The position numbers and the translations under genes were made by a program. A DNA stretch of 25,111 bases, taken from contig JAAZOA010000100.1 in assembly GCA_012798055.1 (NCBI GenBank), positions 1 to 25,111 of the forward strand. Reading direction: 5' to 3'. Numbering within the stretch: position 1 is the stretch's first letter; each line of letters begins with the position of its first letter. This document shows, piece by piece, positions 8,239 to 14,995 of this stretch. The stretch is from Syntrophomonadaceae bacterium (lineage in GTDB: Bacteria > Bacillota > Syntrophomonadia > Syntrophomonadales > Syntrophomonadaceae). The notes under the pieces are model-generated. The model worked only from the letters and a program-made list of their open reading frames with translations. It made no database searches and was not told the origin of the DNA.

Positions 8239-8988
8239 GTGCTCGAATTACGAAACATATTTTTGCAGGTAGACGGTGAAAGCGGTGAAAAAGTCGAGAT
8301 ACTCAAAAATTTAAATATCGATTTTCAAAAGGGTAAGGTTTACGCGGTTACCGGCCCCAATGGAGGAGGAAAGACCTCGATTGCCAAGGTCATCATGGGC
8401 ATCTACCGGCAAAGCCAGGGCCAGATATATTTGGAGGGCGAGGATATCAGCGATTTATCCGTCACAGAACGTGCCCAGAAAGGGATAGGCTATGCTTTCC
8501 AGCAACCTCCCCGCTTCAAAGGCATTACTATACAAGATGTAATGAGCATAGCTTCCCCCGGTGCAGACCTGGTCAGGATCCGCAGTTTCCTGCGGGACGT
8601 GGGCCTGTGCCCGGAGGATTATCTTGACCGGGACCTTGGAACTGGCTTAAGCGGCGGAGAGATAAAAAGAATAGAGATGGCCCAGCTGTTGCTGCGCGAT
8701 CCGCTCATCAGCATCTTCGATGAACCGGAAGCCGGAGTAGACCTTTGGACGATTCAGAAGCTGCTGGGTCTAATCGTGTCGAGATATAAACACAATCCCA
8801 ACAAGACGGCGGTAGTAATAACCCATAATGAAAAGATAATTCCCATCTGCGATGAGATCTTGGTAGTAGATGGAGGGACCATCGCCGCCCAGGGGCCACC
8901 CGAGAAAATTTGGCATTTGATCAAAGATGATATCGAGTGCAAAGTACGAAACCAGTGTCAGGGGGAAGTAACTTATGGAGTTAAATAA
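8239..8988 (+). CDS. SufC-like ATPase of a minimal SUF-type iron-sulfur assembly pair
   Basis: The product is a soluble ABC ATPase of about 249 residues. Walker A is GPNGGGKTS (39-47), the Q-loop lies around FQQP (87-90), the signature is LSGGEIKR (137-144), Walker B runs LISIFDEPEAGVD (156-168) and the switch His is 196. The DEPEAGVD form and the SufB-like neighbour place it with SufC rather than transporter ATPases; no membrane protein is nearby. I chose GTG 8239 because AGGGGGTGA (8225-8233) is well spaced from it and the protein then starts MLELRN like other SufC proteins. GTG 8230 abuts the SD. It overlaps the next gene by 14 bases. The likely role is powering cluster assembly or transfer on the SufB-like partner. 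Confidence 0.88.
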   Translation: MLELRNIFLQVDGESGEKVEILKNLNIDFQKGKVYAVTGPNGGGKTSIAKVIMGIYRQSQGQIYLEGEDISDLSVTERAQKGIGYAFQQPPRFKGITIQDVMSIASPGADLVRIRSFLRDVGLCPEDYLDRDLGTGLSGGEIKRIEMAQLLLRDPLISIFDEPEAGVDLWTIQKLLGLIVSRYKHNPNKTAVVITHNEKIIPICDEILVVDGGTIAAQGPPEKIWHLIKDDIECKVRNQCQGEVTYGVK

Positions 8989-9898
8989 GCTGGAGATGGA
9001 TTTGTTAAAATCCATCACTGACCTGGAGACTGTTCCATCGGGTGCCCTTAATATAAGGCTCAACGGCAAAGCGGTTATGCGTCAGTCTTCACCTAATATT
9101 TCGGTAGGTCCGAATGATGAAGGTACCGGGCTAAAGGTGGAGATCAAACCAGGTGCCGTAAATGAGACAGTGCATGTGCCGGTGGTCTTGACCCAGCCTG
9201 GCTTGCTGGATAAGGTATACAACACATTTATAGTCGGGGAAGGAGCCGATGCCACTATTATTGCAGGCTGCGGGATCCACAACGACAGTCATGCTATTTC
9301 CAGGCACGATGGTATACACGAGATCATTGTCAAACGCGGTGCAAAGCTGAAATATACGGAAAAACACTACGGTGAAGGCAGCGAGCAGGGTAAGAGGATT
9401 TTGAATCCATCCACGGTAATCACAATAGAATCAGGCGCTATTGCCGAGCTTGAAATGGTGCAGATCAGGGGCGTCAATGACACTATGCGCTCCACGGTGG
9501 CCCATATACATGAAAAAGGCAGCTTGAAAATTATTGAACGACTGCTTACCCAGGAGGAACAGCGGGCGGAATCCGATATCATGATTTACCTGGATGGAAA
9601 CGGCAGCAATGCCCAGGTTATTTCCAGGGCTGTAGCTCAGGGCCATTCCTACCAATTATTCCGCGCTGCACTGATCGGCAAGGCGCCCAGTGTGGGACAT
9701 GTAGAATGCGATGCTATTCTTATGGATAGTGCCAGGATAAGATCTATCCCTGAACTGCAGGCCGAAGATGCCGATGCAGTTTTGACCCATGAGGCAGCAA
9801 TCGGCAAAATTGCTGGTGAGCAGCTTATCAAACTGATGTCCCTGGGTTTGACTGAACAGGAGGCAGTGAACACGATTTTGGAGGGCTTTTTAAGATGA
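8975..9898 (+). CDS. short SufB/SufD-like scaffold protein
   Basis: This protein has 307 residues, against about 420-490 for classical SufB or SufD. It resembles the SufBD beta-helix core: VIxRAVAQGHSYQLF-type strands (215-229), a GHVECDAILMDS strand (241-252) and the C-terminal THEAAIGKIAGEQL segment (271-284), followed by the helix MSLGLTEQEA typical of SufB C-termini. His272 and Glu273 match the conserved C-terminal HE of SufB. The usual SufB cysteine just upstream of that segment is not evident; the only cysteines are Cys99 and Cys245. With the preceding ATPase it forms a two-gene unit like the archaeal and anaerobe-type minimal SufCB system, with no SufS, SufU or SufD nearby. Confidence 0.85.
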   Translation: MELNKLEMDLLKSITDLETVPSGALNIRLNGKAVMRQSSPNISVGPNDEGTGLKVEIKPGAVNETVHVPVVLTQPGLLDKVYNTFIVGEGADATIIAGCGIHNDSHAISRHDGIHEIIVKRGAKLKYTEKHYGEGSEQGKRILNPSTVITIESGAIAELEMVQIRGVNDTMRSTVAHIHEKGSLKIIERLLTQEEQRAESDIMIYLDGNGSNAQVISRAVAQGHSYQLFRAALIGKAPSVGHVECDAILMDSARIRSIPELQAEDADAVLTHEAAIGKIAGEQLIKLMSLGLTEQEAVNTILEGFLR

Positions 9899-10797
9899 AC
9901 CTGAATCTATTCAAAACCTATGTAAGGGTGGTAGAAACCCAGAATCTTTCCAAGACGGCTGATGATTTCGGAATTTCCCAACCAGCAGTCACCAAGCAGA
10001 TACAGAGCCTGGAAGATATTTTTGGAGTCTTGTTGCTGGAGAGATCTGGCCGAAAACTGAAACCGACTGAGGCCGGGGAGATTCTCTTCCACCAGGCCAA
10101 GGAGGTCATCAAAGCTGTAGAGAAAACCGAGCGGGCTATGGAAGAACTGGCTGAAAGCCGGCGCGGCAGCCTCTACATTGGAGCCAGCACCATTCCTGGT
10201 CAATACATCCTTCCGTATCTGGTTAAAATCTATAAAGATAAGTTCACCAGTATCAGCATCTCTATGGATATTGCCGATACCGAAAAAATATTCAACCGGA
10301 TTGCGGAACGTGAACTTGATTTGGGAATAGTAGGCGGCTGGATAAACAACCGCAAAGTGGACGGCTTTGAATGGCTTGAGGATGAACTGGTGGTTATTGT
10401 GCCGGATTCTCATAAAATTGCGCGCCAGCAATCAGTCAAGCTGGATAAATTGCTGCACGAAAGATGGATTTTCCGTGAAAAGGGTTCCGGAACCCGGAAA
10501 TCGGTGGAGTCATTGCTGACCGCTCATGGCATCCGCAAGGAGGACCTGAACATTTATATGGAAGCAGGCAGCACTGAGGCGGTGCTGGCTATGGTGGAAG
10601 CGGGAATGGGCATTTCGATCGTGTCGCGCTGGGCAATAAAAAGGATAGAGCAGCGGAAGATGAAGTCCATTACCCTGGATGAACCTGATGCCAAGAGGTT
10701 CCTTTACGTTATTTATCCTCGCCAGAAAGTCCGGCGTAAGACGGTGGAAAATTTCCTGGATTATCTGAGAGCCACTAAAAATACGGGTAACATTTAA
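9895..10797 (+). CDS. LysR-family transcriptional regulator
   Basis: The protein has 300 residues. The N-terminal winged helix-turn-helix covers about 1-62 (NLSKTADDFGISQPAVTKQI, then LLERSGRKLKPTEAG). The remainder is a periplasmic-binding-protein-like effector domain, with GASTIPGQYILP near 98-109 and REKGSGTRK near 195-203. These marks fit the CysL/CbbR-like branch. The start overlaps the stop of the SufB-like gene as ATGA, so it is co-translated with the iron-sulfur pair. This is unusual for LysR regulators, which are more often divergent from their targets. The target and ligand are unknown. Autoregulation of this operon or a sulfur/selenium-related role are possibilities by family, not shown by sequence. 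Confidence 0.92.
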   Translation: MNLNLFKTYVRVVETQNLSKTADDFGISQPAVTKQIQSLEDIFGVLLLERSGRKLKPTEAGEILFHQAKEVIKAVEKTERAMEELAESRRGSLYIGASTIPGQYILPYLVKIYKDKFTSISISMDIADTEKIFNRIAERELDLGIVGGWINNRKVDGFEWLEDELVVIVPDSHKIARQQSVKLDKLLHERWIFREKGSGTRKSVESLLTAHGIRKEDLNIYMEAGSTEAVLAMVEAGMGISIVSRWAIKRIEQRKMKSITLDEPDAKRFLYVIYPRQKVRRKTVENFLDYLRATKNTGNI

Positions 10798-10806
10798 TGG
10801 GAACAT

Positions 10807-10853
10807 AAACCGCACCAGGGAACGGGATGATTGTTTATTTTTAGGTGCGGTTT
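10807..10853 (+). terminator. hairpin after the LysR gene, possible terminator
   Basis: AAACCGCACC (10807-10816) pairs perfectly with GGTGCGGTTT (10844-10853) across a 27-base loop. The following GTTTATA is a weak T-tract. A TATAAT follows at 10857-10862, so the hairpin abuts the next promoter. Confidence 0.5.
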
Positions 10854-10862
10854 GTTTATAAT
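10831..10862 (+). promoter_or_regulatory. candidate promoter of the polyamine gene pair
   Basis: A perfect TATAAT lies at 10857-10862. The -35 is weak: TTTATT at 17 bp or TTGTTT at 20 bp. The site overlaps the 3' arm of the upstream hairpin and would give a leader of about 30 bases before ATG 10901. Confidence 0.4.
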
Positions 10863-10900
10863 AATCCTGTTGTCGAATTATTCTACTGGAGGTGTCGGAA

Positions 10901-11359
10901 ATGTTGCCCCTGCCCAAGAAATATTTTGTTACTGCTGCTTCTGCCGAAGGGGAAACCGCTTTGACTGCTTTTGATGGTGCCTTGTTAAAAGCGCGGGTAG
11001 GAAATACTAATCTGCTGCGGGTTAGCAGTATACTGCCTCCCAATTGCAAATATGAACCCGAACTGGTCATACCCCCCGGATCTTTGCTGCCAATAGCTTA
11101 TGGCTACATAACCAGTTCCGAGCAAGGCGAGTTGATTGCGGCTGCGGTGGGGGTCGGGGTCAAGCACGGTAGTTTTGGCGTGATTATGGAGTTCTCGGGT
11201 CGTTGCAGCAAATTGGAAGCGGAAGCCCAGGTGACAAGGATGGTTGAAGAGGCTTTCCGCATCCGGGGCCTGGAACTGGATGAAGTGAAAATCGCTGCTA
11301 CCGAGCACATGGTAGATAAGATCGGATGTGCCTTTGCTGCCGCCCCCTTGTGGTATTAG
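10901..11359 (+). CDS. pyruvoyl-dependent arginine decarboxylase proenzyme
   Basis: It decarboxylates arginine to agmatine using a self-generated pyruvoyl group. The 152-residue protein closely follows the Methanocaldococcus PvlArgDC pattern: EGETALTAFDGALL, then GNTNLLRVSSILPP, GSLLPIAYGYI, VIMEFSG and IGCAFAAAPLWY at the C-terminus. Cleavage is expected between Ser42 and Ser43, with Ser43 becoming the pyruvoyl group of the alpha chain; Glu97 aligns with the catalytic Glu. ATG 10901 is eight bases after GGAGG (10888-10892), whereas GTG 10892 overlaps the SD and is rejected. The next gene is an aminopropyltransferase, which supports a polyamine role rather than acid resistance. Confidence 0.93.
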   Translation: MLPLPKKYFVTAASAEGETALTAFDGALLKARVGNTNLLRVSSILPPNCKYEPELVIPPGSLLPIAYGYITSSEQGELIAAAVGVGVKHGSFGVIMEFSGRCSKLEAEAQVTRMVEEAFRIRGLELDEVKIAATEHMVDKIGCAFAAAPLWY

Positions 11360-11444
11360 ACCTTAACCCAGGGCATCGATAAAGTCAGGTAAAGCTGATT
11401 TTTAAAATATCCAACTGTTTAAAAAACCAGAAGGAGGAAGTCGA

Positions 11445-12272
11445 GTGGAACTGTGGGTGACTGAATATCAGACCCCGGCGCTGGGATTCAGCTTAAAGAT
11501 GTCCAAGACCTTAAGAGTGGAGCAGACCGAGTTTCAGCACCTGGCGGTAGTTGAAACTGATCAATTCGGCCGGATGCTGTTGCTGGACGGGATGGTCATG
11601 ACCACTGATGCGGATGAATTCGTCTACCATGAGATGATCACCCAGGTCGCCCTGAATTCTCATCCCAATCCGCAAAAAGTTTTGATAATCGGCGGCGGGG
11701 ATGGCGGAGCTTTGCGGGAAGCGGTTCGGCATACCCTGGTGAAAGAGGCGACCCTGGTCGAGATCGATGGTAAAGTTATCGAAGCTTCCAAAGCATTTTT
11801 CCCCGATCTGGCCTGTGCTTTCGATGACCCCAAAGCAGAAGTGGTAGTCGATGACGGGACTGCCTATGTGGCAAAGCGGAAGGGTGTATTCGACGTGATC
11901 ATGGTCGATTCCACCGAGCCAGTGGGGCCGGCGGTAGAGCTTTTTTCCGCCCCATTTTACCAGCAATGTTTCGAGGCACTGAAAGATGATGGCATGCTAG
12001 TAGTGCAAAGTGAGTCGCCGTTCCTTAACGCCGACGTGATCAAAATGGCTTACGAAGGGATAATGGATAGTTTCCCCGTCACCAAGCTATATCTGGCCAG
12101 CATACCCACCTATCCCAGCGGGCTGTGGAGTTTTACGGTAGGATCCAAAAAATATGATCCTGCCCAACCACTGCATGAAAATCCTAATGAGCTAAAATAT
12201 TACAATCCGGATGTGCACAGGGCGGCATTCCAATTGCCTGGATTCGTCAAGAAACTGCTGGCCGCCCGATAA
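11445..12272 (+). CDS. speE: polyamine aminopropyltransferase (spermidine synthase family)
   Basis: It transfers an aminopropyl group from decarboxylated S-adenosylmethionine to an amine. The 275-residue protein has an N-terminal beta-strand tetramerisation part (1-55), YHEM (61-64), the Rossmann GGGDGG (83-88), DDGTAYV (136-142) and the catalytic DSTEPVGPA (155-163). The start is GTG 11445, seven bases after AAGGAGG (11431-11437). Upstream is an arginine decarboxylase. No agmatinase (speB) or S-adenosylmethionine decarboxylase (speD) is in the window, so putrescine or agmatine could be the acceptor. The 85-base gap from the decarboxylase gene shows no clear terminator, so co-transcription is likely. 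Confidence 0.93.
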   Translation: MELWVTEYQTPALGFSLKMSKTLRVEQTEFQHLAVVETDQFGRMLLLDGMVMTTDADEFVYHEMITQVALNSHPNPQKVLIIGGGDGGALREAVRHTLVKEATLVEIDGKVIEASKAFFPDLACAFDDPKAEVVVDDGTAYVAKRKGVFDVIMVDSTEPVGPAVELFSAPFYQQCFEALKDDGMLVVQSESPFLNADVIKMAYEGIMDSFPVTKLYLASIPTYPSGLWSFTVGSKKYDPAQPLHENPNELKYYNPDVHRAAFQLPGFVKKLLAAR

Positions 12273-12280
12273 AAACGAGT

Positions 12281-12339
12281 TAAAAGGGAGACCTGCCCGG
12301 CAAGCCTAATGGCGGCTCTGCGCGGTGGTCTCCCTTTTA
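12281..12339. terminator. bidirectional rho-independent terminator between speE and the rubrerythrin gene
   Basis: TAAAAGGGAGACC (12281-12293) and GGTCTCCCTTTTA (12327-12339) form a perfect 13-bp stem with a 33-base loop. A-tracts and T-tracts at the stem base make it usable from both sides. It lies 9 bases after speE and 15 bases after the end of the convergent rubrerythrin gene. Confidence 0.85.
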
Positions 12340-12353
12340 TCATCTCAATGTTT

Positions 12354-12893
12354 CTAATAGTTCTCGCACAATTCTTCGTAATAAGCCCTGGGGTGGGCGC
12401 AAGCCGGGCATACTTCAGGTGGTTCCAGACCTTCGTGCACATATCCGCAGTTGCGGCATTTCCATTTAACCGGTGTAGGTCTCCTGAAAACACTGTTACG
12501 CTTGATATTATCCAGCAATTTGCGGTATCTTTTCTCGTGCTCCTCTTCAACCTCGGCAATTTCTCTAAAAACGTCAGCTATTTCCGCAAAGCCTTCTTCA
12601 CGCGCGATCCTTTCGAATTCTGGATATAGTTTGGTGTGTTCTTCATTTTCACCCTCGGCAGCGGTCAGGAGATTCTCCTCGGTAGGATGGATGTATCCTC
12701 CCAGCAGCAATTTGTAGAAACGTTTGGCATGTTCTTTTTCGTTTAAGGCTGTCTCGCTGAAGAAAGCCGAAATTTGTTCATAACCCTCCTTTTTCGCTTC
12801 GCTGGCAAAAAAATCGTATTTGTTTCGCGCCTGAGATTCTCCGGCAAAAGCCTGCAGCAAGCTCTGCTCCGTTTTTGATCCCTTCAAATCCAT
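12354..12893 (-). CDS. rubrerythrin
   Basis: This non-haem iron peroxidase detoxifies hydrogen peroxide in anaerobes, using reduced rubredoxin or its own rubredoxin domain. The N-terminal ferritin-like four-helix bundle (about 1-135) has diiron ligands at Glu19, Glu52-Lys-Glu-His55 (ExxH) and Glu116-Glu-Glu-His119. The C-terminal rubredoxin-like domain (about 143-179) has Cys146/Cys149 and Cys162/Cys165 for a single iron. An AAGGAGG ribosome site lies upstream of the ATG. It runs against the surrounding plus-strand genes, with the unknown gene at 13389-12949 just upstream and probably co-transcribed. No redox partner gene is beside it. Confidence 0.95.
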   Translation of the reverse strand: MDLKGSKTEQSLLQAFAGESQARNKYDFFASEAKKEGYEQISAFFSETALNEKEHAKRFYKLLLGGYIHPTEENLLTAAEGENEEHTKLYPEFERIAREEGFAEIADVFREIAEVEEEHEKRYRKLLDNIKRNSVFRRPTPVKWKCRNCGYVHEGLEPPEVCPACAHPRAYYEELCENY

Positions 12894-12924
12894 GTCTTTT
12901 GGCCTCCTTTAAATTTATTTGTTA

Positions 12925-12954
12925 AGATGACAATATGGATTTATACAGTCATCT
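12925..12954 (-). repeat. 7-bp inverted repeat between the two minus-strand genes
   Basis: AGATGAC (12925-12931) and GTCATCT (12948-12954) are perfect inverted copies separated by 16 bases. They overlap the stop codon of the upstream unknown gene. There is no T-tract, so it may be a weak attenuator, a processing hairpin or chance. Confidence 0.35.
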
Positions 12955-13389
12955 CACCATCAAATAAGGATAAATCCAAATCAAGTCTCCATCATCAGGC
13001 CGGCTGAAGACCGCCATTCTCTCGAGAAGGTCCATGATGCCCTCCACTGCGTTACCGGAGTCCTCCGCAGGAATGTTTTCGTCCAGGACCAGTTTGAAAA
13101 CAGCTACCGGAATCTCCATCCAATTGAGCATCCTCAATTCTTGCAGGCCTTCATCCAGGAATTCCAATTCTGCTACAGGCCTGGAAAAAGGAGCCCGGGT
13201 CTTGCTCTTGATATGGCGCTCCATCATGTCGATAAATCTCTTTAACAGCACTTCTTGTTCTTCACTAACCAGGTATTGGAACAAAACATCGTACAAGTCC
13301 TGGGTGAGTTTTATGGAGGTCACGGTCGGCAACATGAGGTGCTGTTCTTCCTTAACGAATTCCAACTTAAAATTAGCAGTCTGCGGCAA
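12949..13389 (-). CDS. hypothetical protein, 146 residues
   Basis: I do not recognise this family. The protein is soluble-looking, acidic and rich in Leu, Glu and aromatic residues, with predicted helical stretches around 30-60 (LYDVLFQYLVSEEQEVLL) and 110-135 (AVEGIMDLLERMAV). It has no signal peptide, no membrane segment and no metal-binding cysteines; it ends with DLIWIYPYLMVR. The start is TTG 13389, five bases after an AGGAGAGGG ribosome site; a later Met19 is a weaker alternative. A 131-residue open frame on the opposite strand (13034-13429) is Ser-rich and antisense-like, so I prefer the minus-strand reading. It lies 55 bases upstream of rubrerythrin on the same strand, hinting at a shared oxidative-stress context only. 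Confidence 0.65.
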   Translation of the reverse strand: MPQTANFKLEFVKEEQHLMLPTVTSIKLTQDLYDVLFQYLVSEEQEVLLKRFIDMMERHIKSKTRAPFSRPVAELEFLDEGLQELRMLNWMEIPVAVFKLVLDENIPAEDSGNAVEGIMDLLERMAVFSRPDDGDLIWIYPYLMVR

Positions 13390-13488
13390 TGATACCCTCT
13401 CCTCATCAATTGATAATAACCTGGTCTAAGAGATTCTCAGCAATATAACCGCCGGCTGAAGCTGAGCTTGTAATAATAATCAGTCTTC

Positions 13489-13633
13489 GGATCGGCCGGG
13501 GGTGCCGAGATCCAATGTATTAGTCCCATTATCACTTATCGGCCAAGTTTTTTCAAATCATAGGCAGGGCGGGAGGCCCAAGATGATCAAAACTATGCGG
13601 ATTAAAGCCACCCTCGATAATCGATGGCTTACT
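13489..13633 (+). other. structured non-coding stretch upstream of cmk
   Basis: The 300-base gap 13390-13692 holds no credible gene. Two hairpins can be drawn: GGATCGGC (13489-13496) with GCCGAGATCC (13504-13513, two-base bulge), and an element near 13603-13633 in which AAGCCA pairs with TGGCTT around a TCGAT/ATCGA core. Neither has a following T-tract. They could be part of a 5' leader or a small RNA, or be chance. Confidence 0.25.
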
Positions 13634-13653
13634 TTCAAGCTACCCAGTTATTG

Positions 13654-13662
13654 TGTTAGAAT
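13654..13662 (+). promoter_or_regulatory. extended -10 promoter candidate for cmk
   Basis: TGT followed by TAGAAT (13657-13662) makes an extended -10 element with a 5/6 hexamer. The -35 at 17 bp, TTCAAG, is weak. Transcription would start near 13669, about 24 bases before the cmk ATG. Confidence 0.45.
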
Positions 13663-13692
13663 TAATGTGATACTTTTTTGGCAGGTATTGGC

Positions 13693-14349
13693 ATGCAGAT
13701 AGCGATAGATGGTCCGGCTGGAGCAGGCAAAAGCACTCTGGCCCGGACACTGGCACGTAAAATGGGATTTGTCTATATTGATACCGGGGCAATGTATAGG
13801 GCCCTGGCCTGGAAGGTGCTTCAAACGGGCATCAGTCTTGAGGATGCTGAAGCCATTGCGAAATTGGCACTGGGCCTGGACATTCATTTCGAAAACTACC
13901 GGGGTGAGCAGCGGCTGCTATGTAATGGGGAAGATCTGACGGAGATGATCAGGTCACCCCAGGTAAATGCTGCGGTATCAAGGGTAGCCCAGCACCCTGA
14001 GGTCAGGCGCATTATGGTGCAAAAACAGCAAGATATGGCCAGGAGCAGCAATGTGGTAATGGACGGCCGGGACATAGGCGAATGGGTATTGCCGGAGGCC
14101 GATTACAAGTTTTATCTTACAGCCGGGCTGCAGGAAAGAGCCCTGCGCCGGAAGATGGAACTGGAAAACAAGGGATTTCGACAAGACCTGGAGACTATCA
14201 TGGAGGAGCTGCGCCAACGCGACCAAATGGATCAGTCTCGCCAGGTCGGAGCTTTGAAGATATTGCCAGATTCTATCGTGATAGACTCAAGCCGGCAATC
14301 GGCGGATGAGGTTCTTCAGCAAATTCTGACCATTGTCGGGAAAAACTAG
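13693..14349 (+). CDS. cmk: cytidylate kinase
   Basis: It phosphorylates CMP and dCMP with ATP in pyrimidine salvage. The P-loop is GPAGAGKS (7-14), followed by YIDTGAMYRA and the DGRDIGEWVLPEA segment typical of bacterial Cmk. At 218 residues the length is normal. ATG 13693 has AGG (13683-13685) seven bases upstream and starts right at the first beta strand (MQIAIDG); the in-frame TTG at 13678 has no SD and adds only unconserved residues. It is followed one base later by plsC, and then ispH, a common clostridial order. Confidence 0.96.
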   Translation: MQIAIDGPAGAGKSTLARTLARKMGFVYIDTGAMYRALAWKVLQTGISLEDAEAIAKLALGLDIHFENYRGEQRLLCNGEDLTEMIRSPQVNAAVSRVAQHPEVRRIMVQKQQDMARSSNVVMDGRDIGEWVLPEADYKFYLTAGLQERALRRKMELENKGFRQDLETIMEELRQRDQMDQSRQVGALKILPDSIVIDSSRQSADEVLQQILTIVGKN

Positions 14350-14350
14350 C

Positions 14351-14974
14351 ATGGTTTACAGATTTCTTACGGCTCTGGGCCGTATTGTCTTCAGCTTACT
14401 GGGGCTAAAAGTGGAAGGGCTTGAAAACCTCCCCGCGACTGGCCCGGTTATCGTAGCTGCCAATCACGTGAGCAATTGGGATCCTATAGTGATAGCCATT
14501 GCCTTAAACCGCCCGATTCATTTCATGGGTAAAGTTCAGCTTTTTAAATACCGGCCTCTAGCCAGTTTATTCCGGGCTCTCAATGCTTTCCCGGTGCGGG
14601 CGGGCATGGCGGACCGGTCTGCAATCCGCCAAGCCCTGAAGGTCTTGGAGTGCGGACAAGTACTGGGCATATTCCCCGAAGGGCGCAGAAATCGTAGCGG
14701 GGCACTGCTGGCGGAACCGGGGGTCGTTCTGATAGCACTCAGGTCAGGAGCACCAATATTGCCGGTGGCTTGTTTGGGTACCCAGTACCGTTGGCCATGG
14801 GGCTGGGGACGGCCTTTGCGGGTGCATATAGGCCAACCTTACTGCTTGTTGAACAGCCTGGGCCGAACTTCTAGAATTGCCGACATGGAAGAGCCCAGCA
14901 GAGATCTGATGCGTAAGATAAGAGAGTTGTACGACCAATCACGGGAAAATGCTTTCGCACATGGTGGGGGATAA
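14351..14974 (+). CDS. plsC: 1-acylglycerol-3-phosphate acyltransferase (PlsC family)
   Basis: It acylates lysophosphatidate to phosphatidate at the membrane. The HX4D motif is NHVSNWDP with His39 and Asp44, and the acyl-acceptor motif is FPEGRRNRSG (from 108). A hydrophobic amphipathic N-terminus (FLTALGRIVFSLLG) suits membrane association. The protein has about 207 residues from ATG 14351, one base after the cmk stop; in-frame TTG 14333 lies inside cmk and is less likely. It works downstream of the PlsY encoded at 21888-22475. Confidence 0.92.
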   Translation: MVYRFLTALGRIVFSLLGLKVEGLENLPATGPVIVAANHVSNWDPIVIAIALNRPIHFMGKVQLFKYRPLASLFRALNAFPVRAGMADRSAIRQALKVLECGQVLGIFPEGRRNRSGALLAEPGVVLIALRSGAPILPVACLGTQYRWPWGWGRPLRVHIGQPYCLLNSLGRTSRIADMEEPSRDLMRKIRELYDQSRENAFAHGGG

Positions 14975-14995
14975 TCTTCAGCGGGAGGATGCAGG

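Noticed and set aside
12309..12629. plus-strand frames over 12309-12717
   Set aside because: They are antisense to rubrerythrin, whose iron ligands are all present, and they begin inside the bidirectional terminator.
13034..13429. 131-codon plus-strand frame opposite the unknown gene
   Set aside because: Its Ser/Asn/Leu-rich composition is typical of an antisense shadow; the minus-strand frame has a better ribosome site and composition.
13502..13702. 66-codon GTG frame upstream of cmk
   Set aside because: It overlaps the cmk start, the promoter and the hairpins, has no properly spaced ribosome site and shows no protein-like pattern.
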